Below, piece by piece: positions 26,410 to 35,187 of a DNA stretch of 64,000 bases. Below the pieces are notes generated by a model that did not search any database, was not told the origin of the DNA, and saw only the letters and a program-made list of their open reading frames with translations. The position numbers and the translations under genes are program-made. Numbering within the stretch: position 1 is the first letter of the stretch; every line of letters begins with the position of its first letter. Origin of the DNA: an uncultured Bacteroidales bacterium (GTDB lineage Bacteria; Bacteroidota; Bacteroidia; Bacteroidales; UBA932); contig CAMXAU010000004.1 of assembly GCA_947179325.1 (NCBI GenBank), positions 84,385 through 148,384 of the forward strand, written 5' to 3'.

Positions 26410-28068
26410 TTAGTTTCTCTGGTAGAGATAACGCTTGATACTTCTCTTAGGTGTCCTTTCAAAGTCTTCCGGCAGAATCTCGATCTTCTTGATCCTTGCA
26501 TAGTTCGGAAGCTCCTTGTTGGCCTCTACAAGAGACTCATTAAGGTTCTTCTCGAGTGCCTCACGGTCAAGCCCGTCAATTTCACCCTGATGGAAGTCCG
26601 GATAAATGAGCAGTGTCAATGCACCCTCTTCCTCAATGACGAGGGAATCAATGACATAAGGCATATTGTTGGTCACGCATTCTATCTCCTCCGGATAGAT
26701 GTTCTGGCCCGACGGTCCGAGAATCATGCACTTTGAACGTCCGCGCAGGAACAGGTATCCGTCTTCATCTATTACACCCATGTCGCCTGTACGGAACCAG
26801 CCGTCTTCCGTAAATACGGCGGCTGTAGCCTCTTCATTCTTGTAATATCCAAGAAAGACATTGGCACCTTTGACAAGCACCTCACCAGGAATATTGCGAG
26901 GGTCATCTGAATCAATCTTCAGCTCCATCCTTGGGGCAGATTTTCCGCATGAGAACTCCTTTGTAGTCCTCCAGCCGTCATAGGCAAGGATAGGTGCACA
27001 CTCAGTCATGCCATATCCGACAGTATAAGGGAAGTTTATCTTCTTGAAGAAAGACTCCACCTCCTTGTTGAATGCAGCACCGCCGACAATGATCTCCGCA
27101 AAACGTCCTCCAAATGCTGTAACCAGTTCATTGAGTATTTTCTTCTGTATCATCTGGTCAAGAAGAGGCAGTTTCATCATGAACTTGATTCCGTTCTTCT
27201 CCAGTACCGGCTTCAGCTTGCTCTTGTATACCTTCTCGATGATAAGCGGAACGGCAATCACGATGTCCGGCTTGACCTCCGCCAGTGCCTGCATGATGAT
27301 CTTAGGGCTTGGAACCCTTGTGAGGAAATGCACATGGGCACCGACTGAAAGTTCAAAAAGAAGCTCGAACATCATTCCATACATATGTGCAGACGGCAGC
27401 ATGGCCACAACATTTGAAGTATTGCAAATCTGCGGATGCACCTCCATTGCAAACTTTATATTTGACCACAATGCCCTGTAAGGTATCATGACTCCCTTGG
27501 AGAACCCGGATGTCCCGGAGGTATAGTTTATAAGTGCCAGCTCATCTGGCTTGTCCTCATAGTAATCTATGCTTTCCGGTGTAAAGTTCATAGGATATTT
27601 CTTGCCGAAAAGTTCATTGAGATGCTCCCTCACCTCCCTTATCTCCTCTGTCTTCGCATAAAGGAGAGAGAAGGTGTTTATCTGCACCACTGCACTGAGG
27701 TTAGGCATTTCCGTCTCTGTAAGCCCCTCCCAGACAACATCATCGACAAACAGTATCTTCGCCTCGGAATGATTTACAAGATGATGTACATTGCCCGGCT
27801 TGAACTCATGGAGAATAGGGACAGGAACAGCACCGTATGTCAGTGCAGAAAGGAACGATACGCCCCAGTTCGCCTGGTTACGTGAGCAGATTGCAATCTT
27901 GTCTCCCTTGACAAGCCCGCAATGCTCATATATGATGTGCATCTTTGCAATCCGGCGTGCGACATCCCTGTAGTGAAGTGTTACTCCCTGGTAATTGGAG
28001 AGGGCCGGACGGTCCCAGTTCTCCCTCAGGCTTTTCTCATAAATCTTGTTTACTGACTGATATTCCAT
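26410..28068 (-). CDS. AMP-forming long-chain acyl-CoA synthetase-like ligase
   Basis: 552 residues. The adenylation core signature INYTSGTSGFSKGVMIP is at about residues 181-197. GYGMTECAPILAYD and GWFRTGDMGVIDEDGYLFLRGRSK follow, and the C-terminal Lys lies in FERTPKRSIKRYLY. It activates a carboxylate with ATP and usually transfers it to CoA. Sequence style suggests a fatty-acid substrate. Confidence 0.9.
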   Translation of the reverse strand: MEYQSVNKIYEKSLRENWDRPALSNYQGVTLHYRDVARRIAKMHIIYEHCGLVKGDKIAICSRNQANWGVSFLSALTYGAVPVPILHEFKPGNVHHLVNHSEAKILFVDDVVWEGLTETEMPNLSAVVQINTFSLLYAKTEEIREVREHLNELFGKKYPMNFTPESIDYYEDKPDELALINYTSGTSGFSKGVMIPYRALWSNIKFAMEVHPQICNTSNVVAMLPSAHMYGMMFELLFELSVGAHVHFLTRVPSPKIIMQALAEVKPDIVIAVPLIIEKVYKSKLKPVLEKNGIKFMMKLPLLDQMIQKKILNELVTAFGGRFAEIIVGGAAFNKEVESFFKKINFPYTVGYGMTECAPILAYDGWRTTKEFSCGKSAPRMELKIDSDDPRNIPGEVLVKGANVFLGYYKNEEATAAVFTEDGWFRTGDMGVIDEDGYLFLRGRSKCMILGPSGQNIYPEEIECVTNNMPYVIDSLVIEEEGALTLLIYPDFHQGEIDGLDREALEKNLNESLVEANKELPNYARIKKIEILPEDFERTPKRSIKRYLYQRN

Positions 28069-28090
28069 AATAGGTGTTTTGCTAAAAATC

Positions 28091-30376
28091 TTATTTTAAT
28101 TCAATTATTGTGTTCTTTCCATCATATCTTGTGGCCTCCAGCCCGCCCTTGACAGGGGTCAATACGCTGTCCGGCCTTATCCTCATGCTTCCCCCGGACA
28201 CGTTGAGCGGCTCCCCGCCATAGAACGGGTAGATCAATGTCTGCTGTGAAGTCCTCACGGCCCAGAATGTCTTTCCTGAAACTTTCAGCATCTCCGGAAG
28301 CCCTGTTATTGTCTCCTTGCAGGCAATGCCTTTCCAGTCTGCCGGCTTTCTGCCCTGCAGATTATACATGTCAATCGTATTGTCCTTATGGAGAACCATT
28401 ACATTGTATTTCCTTGTACCGTTAAAGTCATATACATCAGGGCCAAGCAGGATGTCTTTCCCGAGATTGACAGGGAAAGGCTTGACAAATCTCCCGAGAC
28501 GGTCAATCAGATAGAGGTGCGAGCCTGATGCAAAGAGAATCTGAAGTTTGCCATTTGCAAAATAGTCCACTGTATTGGCACAGCCGCATAAAGGTGTCTT
28601 GAAATCTACATTCCACAGCACCTTTCCATTCTCATCCTTCAGGCAGAGATGCATGTCCTCCTGCTGGCTGAATACGTTCTGTTTCCCGGTACCTGAGTTC
28701 TTAACGGCGAACGGCCCTGACGGCACTGCTACATCCGCTTCCTGTGCAAACTCAGGAACATTTCCTTTCACATCTTCCGCCATGTCAAATGTCAACGACA
28801 TATAATTCTTCCCCTTCACCGTTGACACTTTAAGCACAGCAGGCGCAAACGCGGCTCCGCCAATGGCTGACCTGAGGTTCCCGGCATATTGCCTGCGGAA
28901 CACACGGTCTATCACCCTGGCATCCTCCGCCATTGACATATATGCAAGAAAATGTGAGTTCCTTCCGTCTATCCTGCCGCCAAGACCTGCACTCTGCGCA
29001 TATCCGGAAAGTCTGCTTTCAAGCGCCCGTCCGCCTGCATATTCCTCTACTGCGGCCTGGCTTCCGGCAATTATCCATCCGTCTATGAATGTAGCCGCCT
29101 GCTCATCTCCGGCTGAAAAGAGGGAGCCAAACAGGACAGAGGCAAATCCTTTATATGGAAATTCGTGTACAGCAGGTACATAAGTCTTTAGGGAAGACAT
29201 CCCGACAATACTGGACATCAGATCGGGATCCGGCTTGCCGGTTCTCAGCAGAAGCACGGTCTCTAATGACTGTCCGACATAGAATGAGCCTACAGCAACT
29301 TCCTTCAGGTCAATCTGCTCAGCCCACTTGAGCGGAGAAATCCCGTTTCTCTTGGCCAAAGCATCAATAGCAGCATCGTATTTTGCACGCCCTATCTTTG
29401 TTTCCGCAAATTTTTCATATGCCGCCACCGATTCCGCGATGTCATGGACAGGCAATGAAAATGCGGCCACAGTATTCGAAGGAAGGATCTCTGCCGCAGA
29501 AGAGATTGCCGCCGATGTCTTTCCGAAAGCGTTCATGAACTCTTCGTCCCCGGAACTGCATATTGCCGTACCGGACATGAAGATATGGTCTGCTGCGACA
29601 TTGTCGAAAGAAAAGGCAAGCCAGCTTGAAAGCCGGCGGAAAAAGTCGGAATATCTTCTGTATTCCGGATTCAGTATGCCTGTAAAAAGCCTCGATATGC
29701 TGTCATTCGATATATATAGCTGCCCCTTTCCTCCAGAGACAGATGTGAGCGCTTCACAGAATCCCCTCTGGTCAAGCACAGATACACCCTGCGAAACATG
29801 CCTTTCCGAAGATTTCAGGAGCACGTCAGACGTGGATATTACAAGGATATTGCGCTTTTCAAGATATGTACCCTTATCCGCAAGCCTTGAGCAGTCAAGA
29901 CTGGACGAAAACAGACCGGCTGCTTCTGCAATACCTCTTAATGTATAGAAGTCTTCCGGAAGAGTGCTACCTGACTTCGAGGCGTCAATGATAAGCACCG
30001 GAGAAAGCCGGCCGTCATAGTGATATGAAAGAACCGAGCCTGCACCTTTCATCGAAGGCAGTTCCTTTGCTGCAATCCTTGAATCAAGGGAATCCAGGAA
30101 ACTCCCGAAAAGCCCGTCACTGAAAAATCCGGCGGCCGAAGCCTCACCGGACAAAGTATGGACAAGCGTCTTAAGGTCATCAAAGTACATTGCCGCGACC
30201 GCATCGGCTGGTACCGCAAGGAAAAGTCCGCCACGGCTATCAGACGCAATTTCCTGTACTCCAGCCTCTTTCTTTCCTGAAGAGACACCGGAGTACAGGA
30301 AATATACAGCCACTCCTAATCCTGCAACAAGAATAAAAATGGCTGAGAGAAGAACAGCTATCGTCTTTCTGTCCAT
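28091..30376 (-). CDS. Membrane-anchored periplasmic protein, DUF3352-like N-part and propeller-like C-part
   Basis: 761 residues; I do not recognise a named family with certainty. Residues 7-29 are a single membrane anchor (AVLLSAIFILVAGLGVAVYF), so the bulk is periplasmic. Residues 45-530 have repeated motifs (VPADAVAAMYFDDL, ILPSNTVAAFSLPV) reminiscent of DUF3352-type proteins. Residues 575-761 show beta-propeller-like blades ending in Asp/Gly loops (GKVLWNVDFKTPL, GSHLYLIDRLGRFVKPF, DNTIDMYNLQGR). It lies between ridA and the acyl-CoA ligase with gaps of 6 and 22 bases. The role is unknown. Confidence 0.6.
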   Translation of the reverse strand: MDRKTIAVLLSAIFILVAGLGVAVYFLYSGVSSGKKEAGVQEIASDSRGGLFLAVPADAVAAMYFDDLKTLVHTLSGEASAAGFFSDGLFGSFLDSLDSRIAAKELPSMKGAGSVLSYHYDGRLSPVLIIDASKSGSTLPEDFYTLRGIAEAAGLFSSSLDCSRLADKGTYLEKRNILVISTSDVLLKSSERHVSQGVSVLDQRGFCEALTSVSGGKGQLYISNDSISRLFTGILNPEYRRYSDFFRRLSSWLAFSFDNVAADHIFMSGTAICSSGDEEFMNAFGKTSAAISSAAEILPSNTVAAFSLPVHDIAESVAAYEKFAETKIGRAKYDAAIDALAKRNGISPLKWAEQIDLKEVAVGSFYVGQSLETVLLLRTGKPDPDLMSSIVGMSSLKTYVPAVHEFPYKGFASVLFGSLFSAGDEQAATFIDGWIIAGSQAAVEEYAGGRALESRLSGYAQSAGLGGRIDGRNSHFLAYMSMAEDARVIDRVFRRQYAGNLRSAIGGAAFAPAVLKVSTVKGKNYMSLTFDMAEDVKGNVPEFAQEADVAVPSGPFAVKNSGTGKQNVFSQQEDMHLCLKDENGKVLWNVDFKTPLCGCANTVDYFANGKLQILFASGSHLYLIDRLGRFVKPFPVNLGKDILLGPDVYDFNGTRKYNVMVLHKDNTIDMYNLQGRKPADWKGIACKETITGLPEMLKVSGKTFWAVRTSQQTLIYPFYGGEPLNVSGGSMRIRPDSVLTPVKGGLEATRYDGKNTIIELK

Positions 30377-30382
30377 GACAGG

Positions 30383-30757
30383 CTACCTGACAGCTATAGC
30401 CTCTATCTCAACTTTTACGCCAAGAGGAAGAGCTGCGACCTGATAGCAGGCCCTTGCAGGCTTGTCCTCAACAAAGAATTCTGCATACACCCCGTTCATC
30501 GCCTTGAAATTTGCGATATCATCGAGAAGAACTGTAGTCTTGACTACATCATTATATGAAAGTCCTGCCTCCGAAAGGATTGCACCGATGTTCTTCAATG
30601 ACTGACGAGTCTGCTCCTCTATTGTCTCCGGGATGCTTCCGTCTGCCGGTACGACAGGTATCTGGCCTGATACATAGAGCGTTCCATTGACTTCTATAGC
30701 CTGTGAATATGGTCCGACAGCCTTAGGGGCATTTTCTGTAGCGATTATCTTTTTCAT
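30383..30757 (-). CDS. ridA: RidA-family reactive imine/enamine deaminase
   Basis: 124 residues, full length. RidA hallmarks are KAVGPYSQAI (11-20), LYVSGQIP (27-34), the catalytic-pocket Arg in ARACYQVAALPLGVKVEIEAIAV and the Glu near the C-terminus. It hydrolyses 2-aminoacrylate and related imines released by PLP enzymes. It is the first gene of a five-gene minus-strand operon. Confidence 0.93.
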   Translation of the reverse strand: MKKIIATENAPKAVGPYSQAIEVNGTLYVSGQIPVVPADGSIPETIEEQTRQSLKNIGAILSEAGLSYNDVVKTTVLLDDIANFKAMNGVYAEFFVEDKPARACYQVAALPLGVKVEIEAIAVR

Positions 30758-30788
30758 TCTTTTAAGGTTTATGTTTCAATATCCAATT

Positions 30789-30819
30789 TTGCAAAGATAG
30801 TGATAATTTTATATTTTTG
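30789..30819 (+). promoter_or_regulatory. Promoter of the lipoprotein nuclease gene
   Basis: TTG at 30789-30791, 20 bases, then TATTTTTG at 30812-30819. The -7 element of the divergent ridA promoter lies inside the spacer. Confidence 0.65.
30792..30799 (-). promoter_or_regulatory. -7 element of the ridA operon promoter
   Basis: The minus strand reads TATCTTTG, a perfect TAnnTTTG, 34 bases before the ridA ATG. It overlaps the promoter of the divergent nuclease gene. Confidence 0.6.
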
Positions 30820-30894
30820 TTTTTCTGTTTAATTTTATTAAAAACAAGAATAGAAAAAAGGGACATAAAACAGACCTTGAAAATCTTTGACAAC

Positions 30895-32511
30895 ATGAAA
30901 CTCAATTATTTTCTTTCAGCAATAGCTGCCCTGGCAATGCTTGCCGGATGTGAAGAGATCAGCAGGACAGTTCCTGATGACGGGGATGAAGACATTGAAA
31001 ATCCGGAAAACCCAGGAGGAACGGAAGATCCGGACCCTGACACACCAGACCCGGATGAACCTGATCCGGACGAGCCGGAGACATTCTATTATCAAGAAGT
31101 GACATCTTCACTGGACAATTGGGAAGGAGATTATCTGATAACATATACCGCTTCCGGGAGCATCACGGTCTTCGACTCGTGGAGCGACTCCACATACGGG
31201 CAGAGCAAGACCGACCTCCAGGCCAGCATGACAGACGAGGGGATACCTTCAGAAACAGGCGATCCATACAAGGCGATAATCGGTAATGACGGCGAAGGCT
31301 ACACAATATATGTATCCAACGTCGGCTACATAGGATTCACTGAAAACAAGAACTCCCTGAGCAGGACCGCAGATGTGCCTTCCGCTTCAGACAAGGCCTT
31401 CCACTGGACAATTTCATTCGGGACCGGGATACACCTTGTACCAATGTCCGCAACAGGACGTGAGCTGCAATGGAATGCTTCCGCCCCAAGATTCGCCTGC
31501 TATACAGGTTCCCAGAAAAGCCTGACGCTGTACAGGAGGACCGTATCCGACGGCAAGCCTGGCACCAGCCCTGAGAATCCAGGCCCTGTTGACCCTGTTG
31601 ATCCGGAAGAACCTGATCCTGACCAGCCAGACCCGGATGAGCCAGGGAATTACGAGCCTCTGCCGAACAATGCGAAATACGGATGGTATGAGCTTCCTGT
31701 CATGAATGTCAGCAGCAACGGCAGGTACATCATTGACAGTTCCGATTCTGACATATATTTTGCACATCACCTGTGCGCTGGACCGGAAAAGGATCCAAAC
31801 GGCAAGCAGGCGCGCAACTATACAGTCTGCTTCAGCGCAAAGCACCATTGCCCTGTCTGGGTTGCAGCACCGAGACATACCATGTACGAGACAAAAGGAT
31901 GCAACAGGACAGACGCCTATGCCGCAGACCCGGACATCCCTTCTTCAATCCAGTACAGCAGCAAATCCACCGGCGGGGACTGCAACAAGGGGCATATGCT
32001 TGGCTCTGCAGAGCGCATCTGCTCAGATGCGACAAACAGGCAGGTGTTCTACTACAGCAATATCGCCCCTCAGAGGTCCGCTACATTCAACACCGGAGGC
32101 GGCGGATGGAACACCCTTGAAGACTGGGTAGACACACAGGTGTGCTCCGACACCCTGTATGTAGTGATCGGCACATACTTCGACTCCTACACAGACAAGC
32201 GCGGATATTCCGACAGCCCAGCGACAATATCATTCGGGGGCAGGAACGATGTTTCGCGCCCTACGATGTTCTACTATATACTTATGAGGACAAAAGCCGG
32301 AAACAGCGGCAAGCCACTGTCAAAATGCTCTGCATCTGAAATCAAATGCGCCGCATTTGTCAGAAGCCACAAGACACCGACTAAAGTCTCCGTAAGCTCC
32401 CAGGACCTGATGTCAGTCTCCGACCTCGAGAAGATCACAGGATTCACATATTTCGCGAATGTCCCTCAGGCGCCTAAAGACACCTACAGTGCCTCGGACT
32501 GGGGACTATAG
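30895..32511 (+). CDS. Lipoprotein DNA/RNA non-specific endonuclease with acidic linkers
   Basis: 538 residues from ATG 30895 (MKLNYFLSAIAALAMLAGCEE); an upstream ATG lies at the promoter and is rejected. Cys19 is the lipidation site and is followed by acidic residues, a pattern linked to surface export in Bacteroidota. Two Asp/Glu/Pro linkers (about 40-60 and 245-262) flank a beta-rich domain of unknown type (about 65-225). The C-terminal NUC-type nuclease has the catalytic His in CNKGHMLGSAER (usual DRGH) and the metal-binding Asn in YYSNIAPQ, with WNTLEDWV downstream. A surface enzyme that degrades nucleic acid is the simplest reading. Confidence 0.83.
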   Translation: MKLNYFLSAIAALAMLAGCEEISRTVPDDGDEDIENPENPGGTEDPDPDTPDPDEPDPDEPETFYYQEVTSSLDNWEGDYLITYTASGSITVFDSWSDSTYGQSKTDLQASMTDEGIPSETGDPYKAIIGNDGEGYTIYVSNVGYIGFTENKNSLSRTADVPSASDKAFHWTISFGTGIHLVPMSATGRELQWNASAPRFACYTGSQKSLTLYRRTVSDGKPGTSPENPGPVDPVDPEEPDPDQPDPDEPGNYEPLPNNAKYGWYELPVMNVSSNGRYIIDSSDSDIYFAHHLCAGPEKDPNGKQARNYTVCFSAKHHCPVWVAAPRHTMYETKGCNRTDAYAADPDIPSSIQYSSKSTGGDCNKGHMLGSAERICSDATNRQVFYYSNIAPQRSATFNTGGGGWNTLEDWVDTQVCSDTLYVVIGTYFDSYTDKRGYSDSPATISFGGRNDVSRPTMFYYILMRTKAGNSGKPLSKCSASEIKCAAFVRSHKTPTKVSVSSQDLMSVSDLEKITGFTYFANVPQAPKDTYSASDWGL

Positions 32512-32517
32512 CATGAA

Positions 32518-34074
32518 TCATTCAGCCGATGCCGGGGATTCCACAGAACCGGCACGGAAGATATATATGGACTTGAAGTCCCCAATGGAAAGGGTCAGCG
32601 TGAGACGGCATGTCTCGCCTTCCTTAAGTCCAAGCATGGAAAGCGGCAGGAACACACGTCCTGCCCTTTCTGTTTTCCCCTGTCCGGCAGTGCAGTCTAT
32701 GCGTCCCTTGAAAGCAGGCAGGGTCTCCTTTGTCACAGGCCTTAGTTCATCCGCGGCTACAGACCATTCTACCTGCCCCTGCCATCCGGACTCCGTATAG
32801 TTTGCAACCCCGACCATGACATCAAGGGTATCCCCTCTTTCAAACACTTCCCTGCCATGCAGCGCCAGCGGCATAAGTGCAGCTGCCTTTATGTCTGACA
32901 AGGCAATATCCGGAAGAAGGAACCCTCCATAATCTTCATTCATCGCCTCCTCAATGTTATCCATGTAGTCCGCAGAAGCATCCTTACGACCTATCCAGAG
33001 CATGTCAACACCGGCTGCCGACGGAATGAATGACGGATGCCTGCGCCCGATGGATGAATCCATTGAACTGATATACACCCCCTCCCGGTCAGCCGCAGCA
33101 AATGCAGCCTCCGGAAGACTATATGAATCTATATGCCAGTAGTTCACCCCGCTTTCCGCAGCTTTGGAGAACATCATCCTCCACCACCATTCCTTCATCT
33201 GTTTCCTCCCCTCCTTCGATGCACCTGAATACCTTTTGCCGCGCAGGAACACACGGTTGCCATTGACATGCATTGCACCTCCCTCAACCAAGATGTCCCT
33301 TACTCCAAACACACATTCCGCCTTGTCTGAACTGCCTGAAGCCGACAAGGCTGCAGACAGACGGTACAGGTCCGGATGGAATTCACTCCATAGAGCGACT
33401 GAATCCGCGATCTCCATTCTATACCTGAAGTCATTCCGTCCTTTTGACAGATAGACCTCGTACTGCAGCACATCGTCTGCAGCCTCCTTTGAAGAGACCT
33501 CCATACGATTGACACCGAGACGTATATATGCCCGGCCGCTGTATGCTGCATCAACAGAGATATGGACGTCCGCCATGCCGGACGACATGTCAGGCATTAC
33601 CTCTAGCCCGGAAATATATGTCGAGTCACACGCCTCAATATACATGTCGCCATAAATGGCTCCGCTTGTCTTCAACGCCACCTCAACCTTGTCACCGGAC
33701 AATGCAGGCAAGTCATAGACATGCGGCAGCGATGGATGCCGGAACCTACCGATACTGTCCCCGTCTACCCAGAGGGTGCTTTCACCTGCCCGTTCAAGCA
33801 CAAGACGCAGACGTCTCCCGGCAAATGAGGACGGGACACTGACCGTCCTGTGATACAATATCCACTGCCTGCCGCTGCCTAAGCCAGCAGCCCCTGATGC
33901 CTTGTCGGGGATTCCCGGAAGCCTGCAGTCACCAAGGGTACTGTGCCATGTCCCGTTCAGCTGTATCCTTTCTCTCCCTCCTTTGCCATTATCCTTAGCA
34001 CACAGCCCAGTGGAAGCAGTTCCCGCCATCAGCAAAAGCGACAGTGCGCCTATACATATATTATTCATTTTCAT
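32518..34074 (-). CDS. GH2-like exported protein with a truncated catalytic barrel
   Basis: 518 residues with signal peptide (about 1-26). The N-terminal jelly-roll has GH2 features (LNGTWHSTLG, LYHRTVSVPSSFAGRRLRLVLE, LWVDGDSIGRFR). A second beta domain follows, then the GH2-type junction FGVRDILVEGGAMHVNGNRV with FLRGKRYSGA (about 275). Where the TIM barrel should run for about 300 residues there are only about 100, ending at GGFLLPDIALSDIK (about 395). The acid/base Asn-Glu pair and the nucleophile are not found. The last 110 residues resemble the beta domain after the GH2 barrel. The reading frame is intact, so this looks like a compact pseudoenzyme or binding protein rather than decay. 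Confidence 0.62.
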   Translation of the reverse strand: MKMNNICIGALSLLLMAGTASTGLCAKDNGKGGRERIQLNGTWHSTLGDCRLPGIPDKASGAAGLGSGRQWILYHRTVSVPSSFAGRRLRLVLERAGESTLWVDGDSIGRFRHPSLPHVYDLPALSGDKVEVALKTSGAIYGDMYIEACDSTYISGLEVMPDMSSGMADVHISVDAAYSGRAYIRLGVNRMEVSSKEAADDVLQYEVYLSKGRNDFRYRMEIADSVALWSEFHPDLYRLSAALSASGSSDKAECVFGVRDILVEGGAMHVNGNRVFLRGKRYSGASKEGRKQMKEWWWRMMFSKAAESGVNYWHIDSYSLPEAAFAAADREGVYISSMDSSIGRRHPSFIPSAAGVDMLWIGRKDASADYMDNIEEAMNEDYGGFLLPDIALSDIKAAALMPLALHGREVFERGDTLDVMVGVANYTESGWQGQVEWSVAADELRPVTKETLPAFKGRIDCTAGQGKTERAGRVFLPLSMLGLKEGETCRLTLTLSIGDFKSIYIFRAGSVESPASAE

Positions 34075-34237
34075 CGTGTTCTACAATTAAACAATCAAGA
34101 CGTCATGGAGCCGGCCATAACCCATCCACGTCACACTGCCTTCGCGTCCCATGACCGTCCGAAATCAGCGCGCCAAATTACAAATAATCACTTAAACAGG
34201 CAAGGCCTGCAGAGCATATATCGGGGGATGGGTCTTG

Positions 34238-34285
34238 TGTAAATTAATTTTACAGGCACGACATGAAGTGTAAAATTAATTTACA
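34238..34285. promoter_or_regulatory. Operator pair A (two TGTAAA-N5-TTTACA palindromes)
   Basis: TGTAAATTAATTTTACA (34238-34254) and TGTAAAATTAATTTACA (34269-34285) are exact reverse complements of each other, with centres 31 bp apart, about three helical turns. They lie about 76 and 107 bp upstream of the -12 base pair of the sigma-54-like promoter, a normal upstream-activating distance for NtrC-type regulators. The regulator at 35188 is the obvious candidate to bind. Confidence 0.75.
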
Positions 34286-34340
34286 TTGGCAGAATGTGGA
34301 CAGACCAGGAAAGTCAACACATTCAAGCGTATACACTCAA

Positions 34341-34355
34341 GGCATGCCTTTGGCT
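34341..34355 (+). promoter_or_regulatory. Sigma-54-like promoter for the LolD-like ATPase
   Basis: GG at 34341-34342 and GC at 34353-34354 are spaced by exactly 10 bases (AGGCAT-GCCTT-TGGCT, compare TGGCAC-N5-TTGCW). The predicted start is near 34366, giving a leader of about 68 bases. Confidence 0.5.
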
Positions 34356-34433
34356 TCATCCTCCCGGGCTTTATTGCAGCCATACCTGCACTCCCCGGAC
34401 AATGAGAAAAACAAAAGATAAAAGGCATACAAG

Positions 34434-35114
34434 ATGATTAAAGTATCAAACCTCTCAAAAGTATTCAGGACAGAAGAAATCGAGACAACGGCACTCGACA
34501 GCATCTCATTTGAAATCAAAGAAGGTGAGTTCGTTGCCATAATGGGGCCGTCTGGATGCGGGAAATCGACTCTGCTGAACATCCTCGGCCTCCTTGACAA
34601 CCCTACTTCAGGAAGCTACAGGCTTCTCGGGACAGAGGCCGGAGAACTGAAAGAGAAAGAGCGGACAAAATTCCGTAAAGGGAATATCGGCTTTGTCTTC
34701 CAGAGCTTCAACCTCATTGATGAACTCAATGTATATGACAACATTGAGCTTCCGCTGCGATACCTTGACACACCAGCACTGGAAAGGAAAGAAAAGGTAA
34801 ACGAAATAATGAAAAGGATGAACATCTCCCACAGGGCCAGACATTTCCCTCAGCAGCTCTCGGGAGGCCAGCAGCAGAGGGTGGCAATCGCCAGGGCTGT
34901 AGTTGCAGGACCAGGGCTGATTCTCGCCGATGAACCGACCGGAAACCTTGACTCAAAGAACGGGAAAGAAGTAATGGACCTGCTGTCTGAGCTTAATGCT
35001 GACGGAACGACAATCGTAATGGTGACTCATTCGCAGAGGGACGCATCCATAGCCCAGAGAGTAATAGACCTGTTTGACGGACACATCGTCACAGACGTAA
35101 AGAACGAACTTTAA
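34434..35114 (+). CDS. LolD/MacB-type ABC transporter ATPase
   Basis: 226 residues. Walker [10 protein letters not shown] (38-46), Q-loop [10 protein letters not shown], signature [15 protein letters not shown] (about 141-155), Walker [13 protein letters not shown], and H-loop [10 protein letters not shown]. The sequence is of the MacB/LolD/FtsE class that pairs with FtsX-like permeases. The likely partner is the 801-residue permease at 40663, which lacks its own ATPase domain. It is separated from its partner by the regulator, kinase, TolC and adaptor genes. Confidence 0.92.
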   Translation: MIKVSNLSKVFRTEEIETTALDSISFEIKEGEFVAIMGPSGCGKSTLLNILGLLDNPTSGSYRLLGTEAGELKEKERTKFRKGNIGFVFQSFNLIDELNVYDNIELPLRYLDTPALERKEKVNEIMKRMNISHRARHFPQQLSGGQQQRVAIARAVVAGPGLILADEPTGNLDSKNGKEVMDLLSELNADGTTIVMVTHSQRDASIAQRVIDLFDGHIVTDVKNEL

Positions 35115-35138
35115 ACAGGATTATCTGCAAAGTTCATT

Positions 35139-35169
35139 TTGAGAGAACGTAATTTTTTCAGTAACTTGC
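35139..35169 (+). promoter_or_regulatory. Housekeeping-type promoter for the regulator and kinase
   Basis: TTG at 35139-35141, 20 bases, then TAACTTGC at 35162-35169, near the -33/-7 consensus and just before ATG 35188. It would keep the two-component pair expressed independently of the sigma-54 promoter upstream. Confidence 0.4.
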
Positions 35170-35187
35170 AGTGCTATATCACGAGCC

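Larger units (their letters stand above)
34075..34433. other. Regulatory intergenic region before the export ATPase
   Basis: 359 bases without a convincing gene. It contains two TGTAAA-N5-TTTACA palindromes and a sigma-54-like promoter, both listed separately. Confidence 0.7.

Noticed and set aside
31010..31090. Asp/Pro-rich DNA repeats in the nuclease gene as a possible CRISPR-like array
   Set aside because: They are short codon repeats encoding a protein linker, in frame, without spacers.
34358..34380. A second GG...GC candidate (GGGCTTTATTGC) for the sigma-54 promoter
   Set aside because: The GG to GC spacing is 7, not 10.
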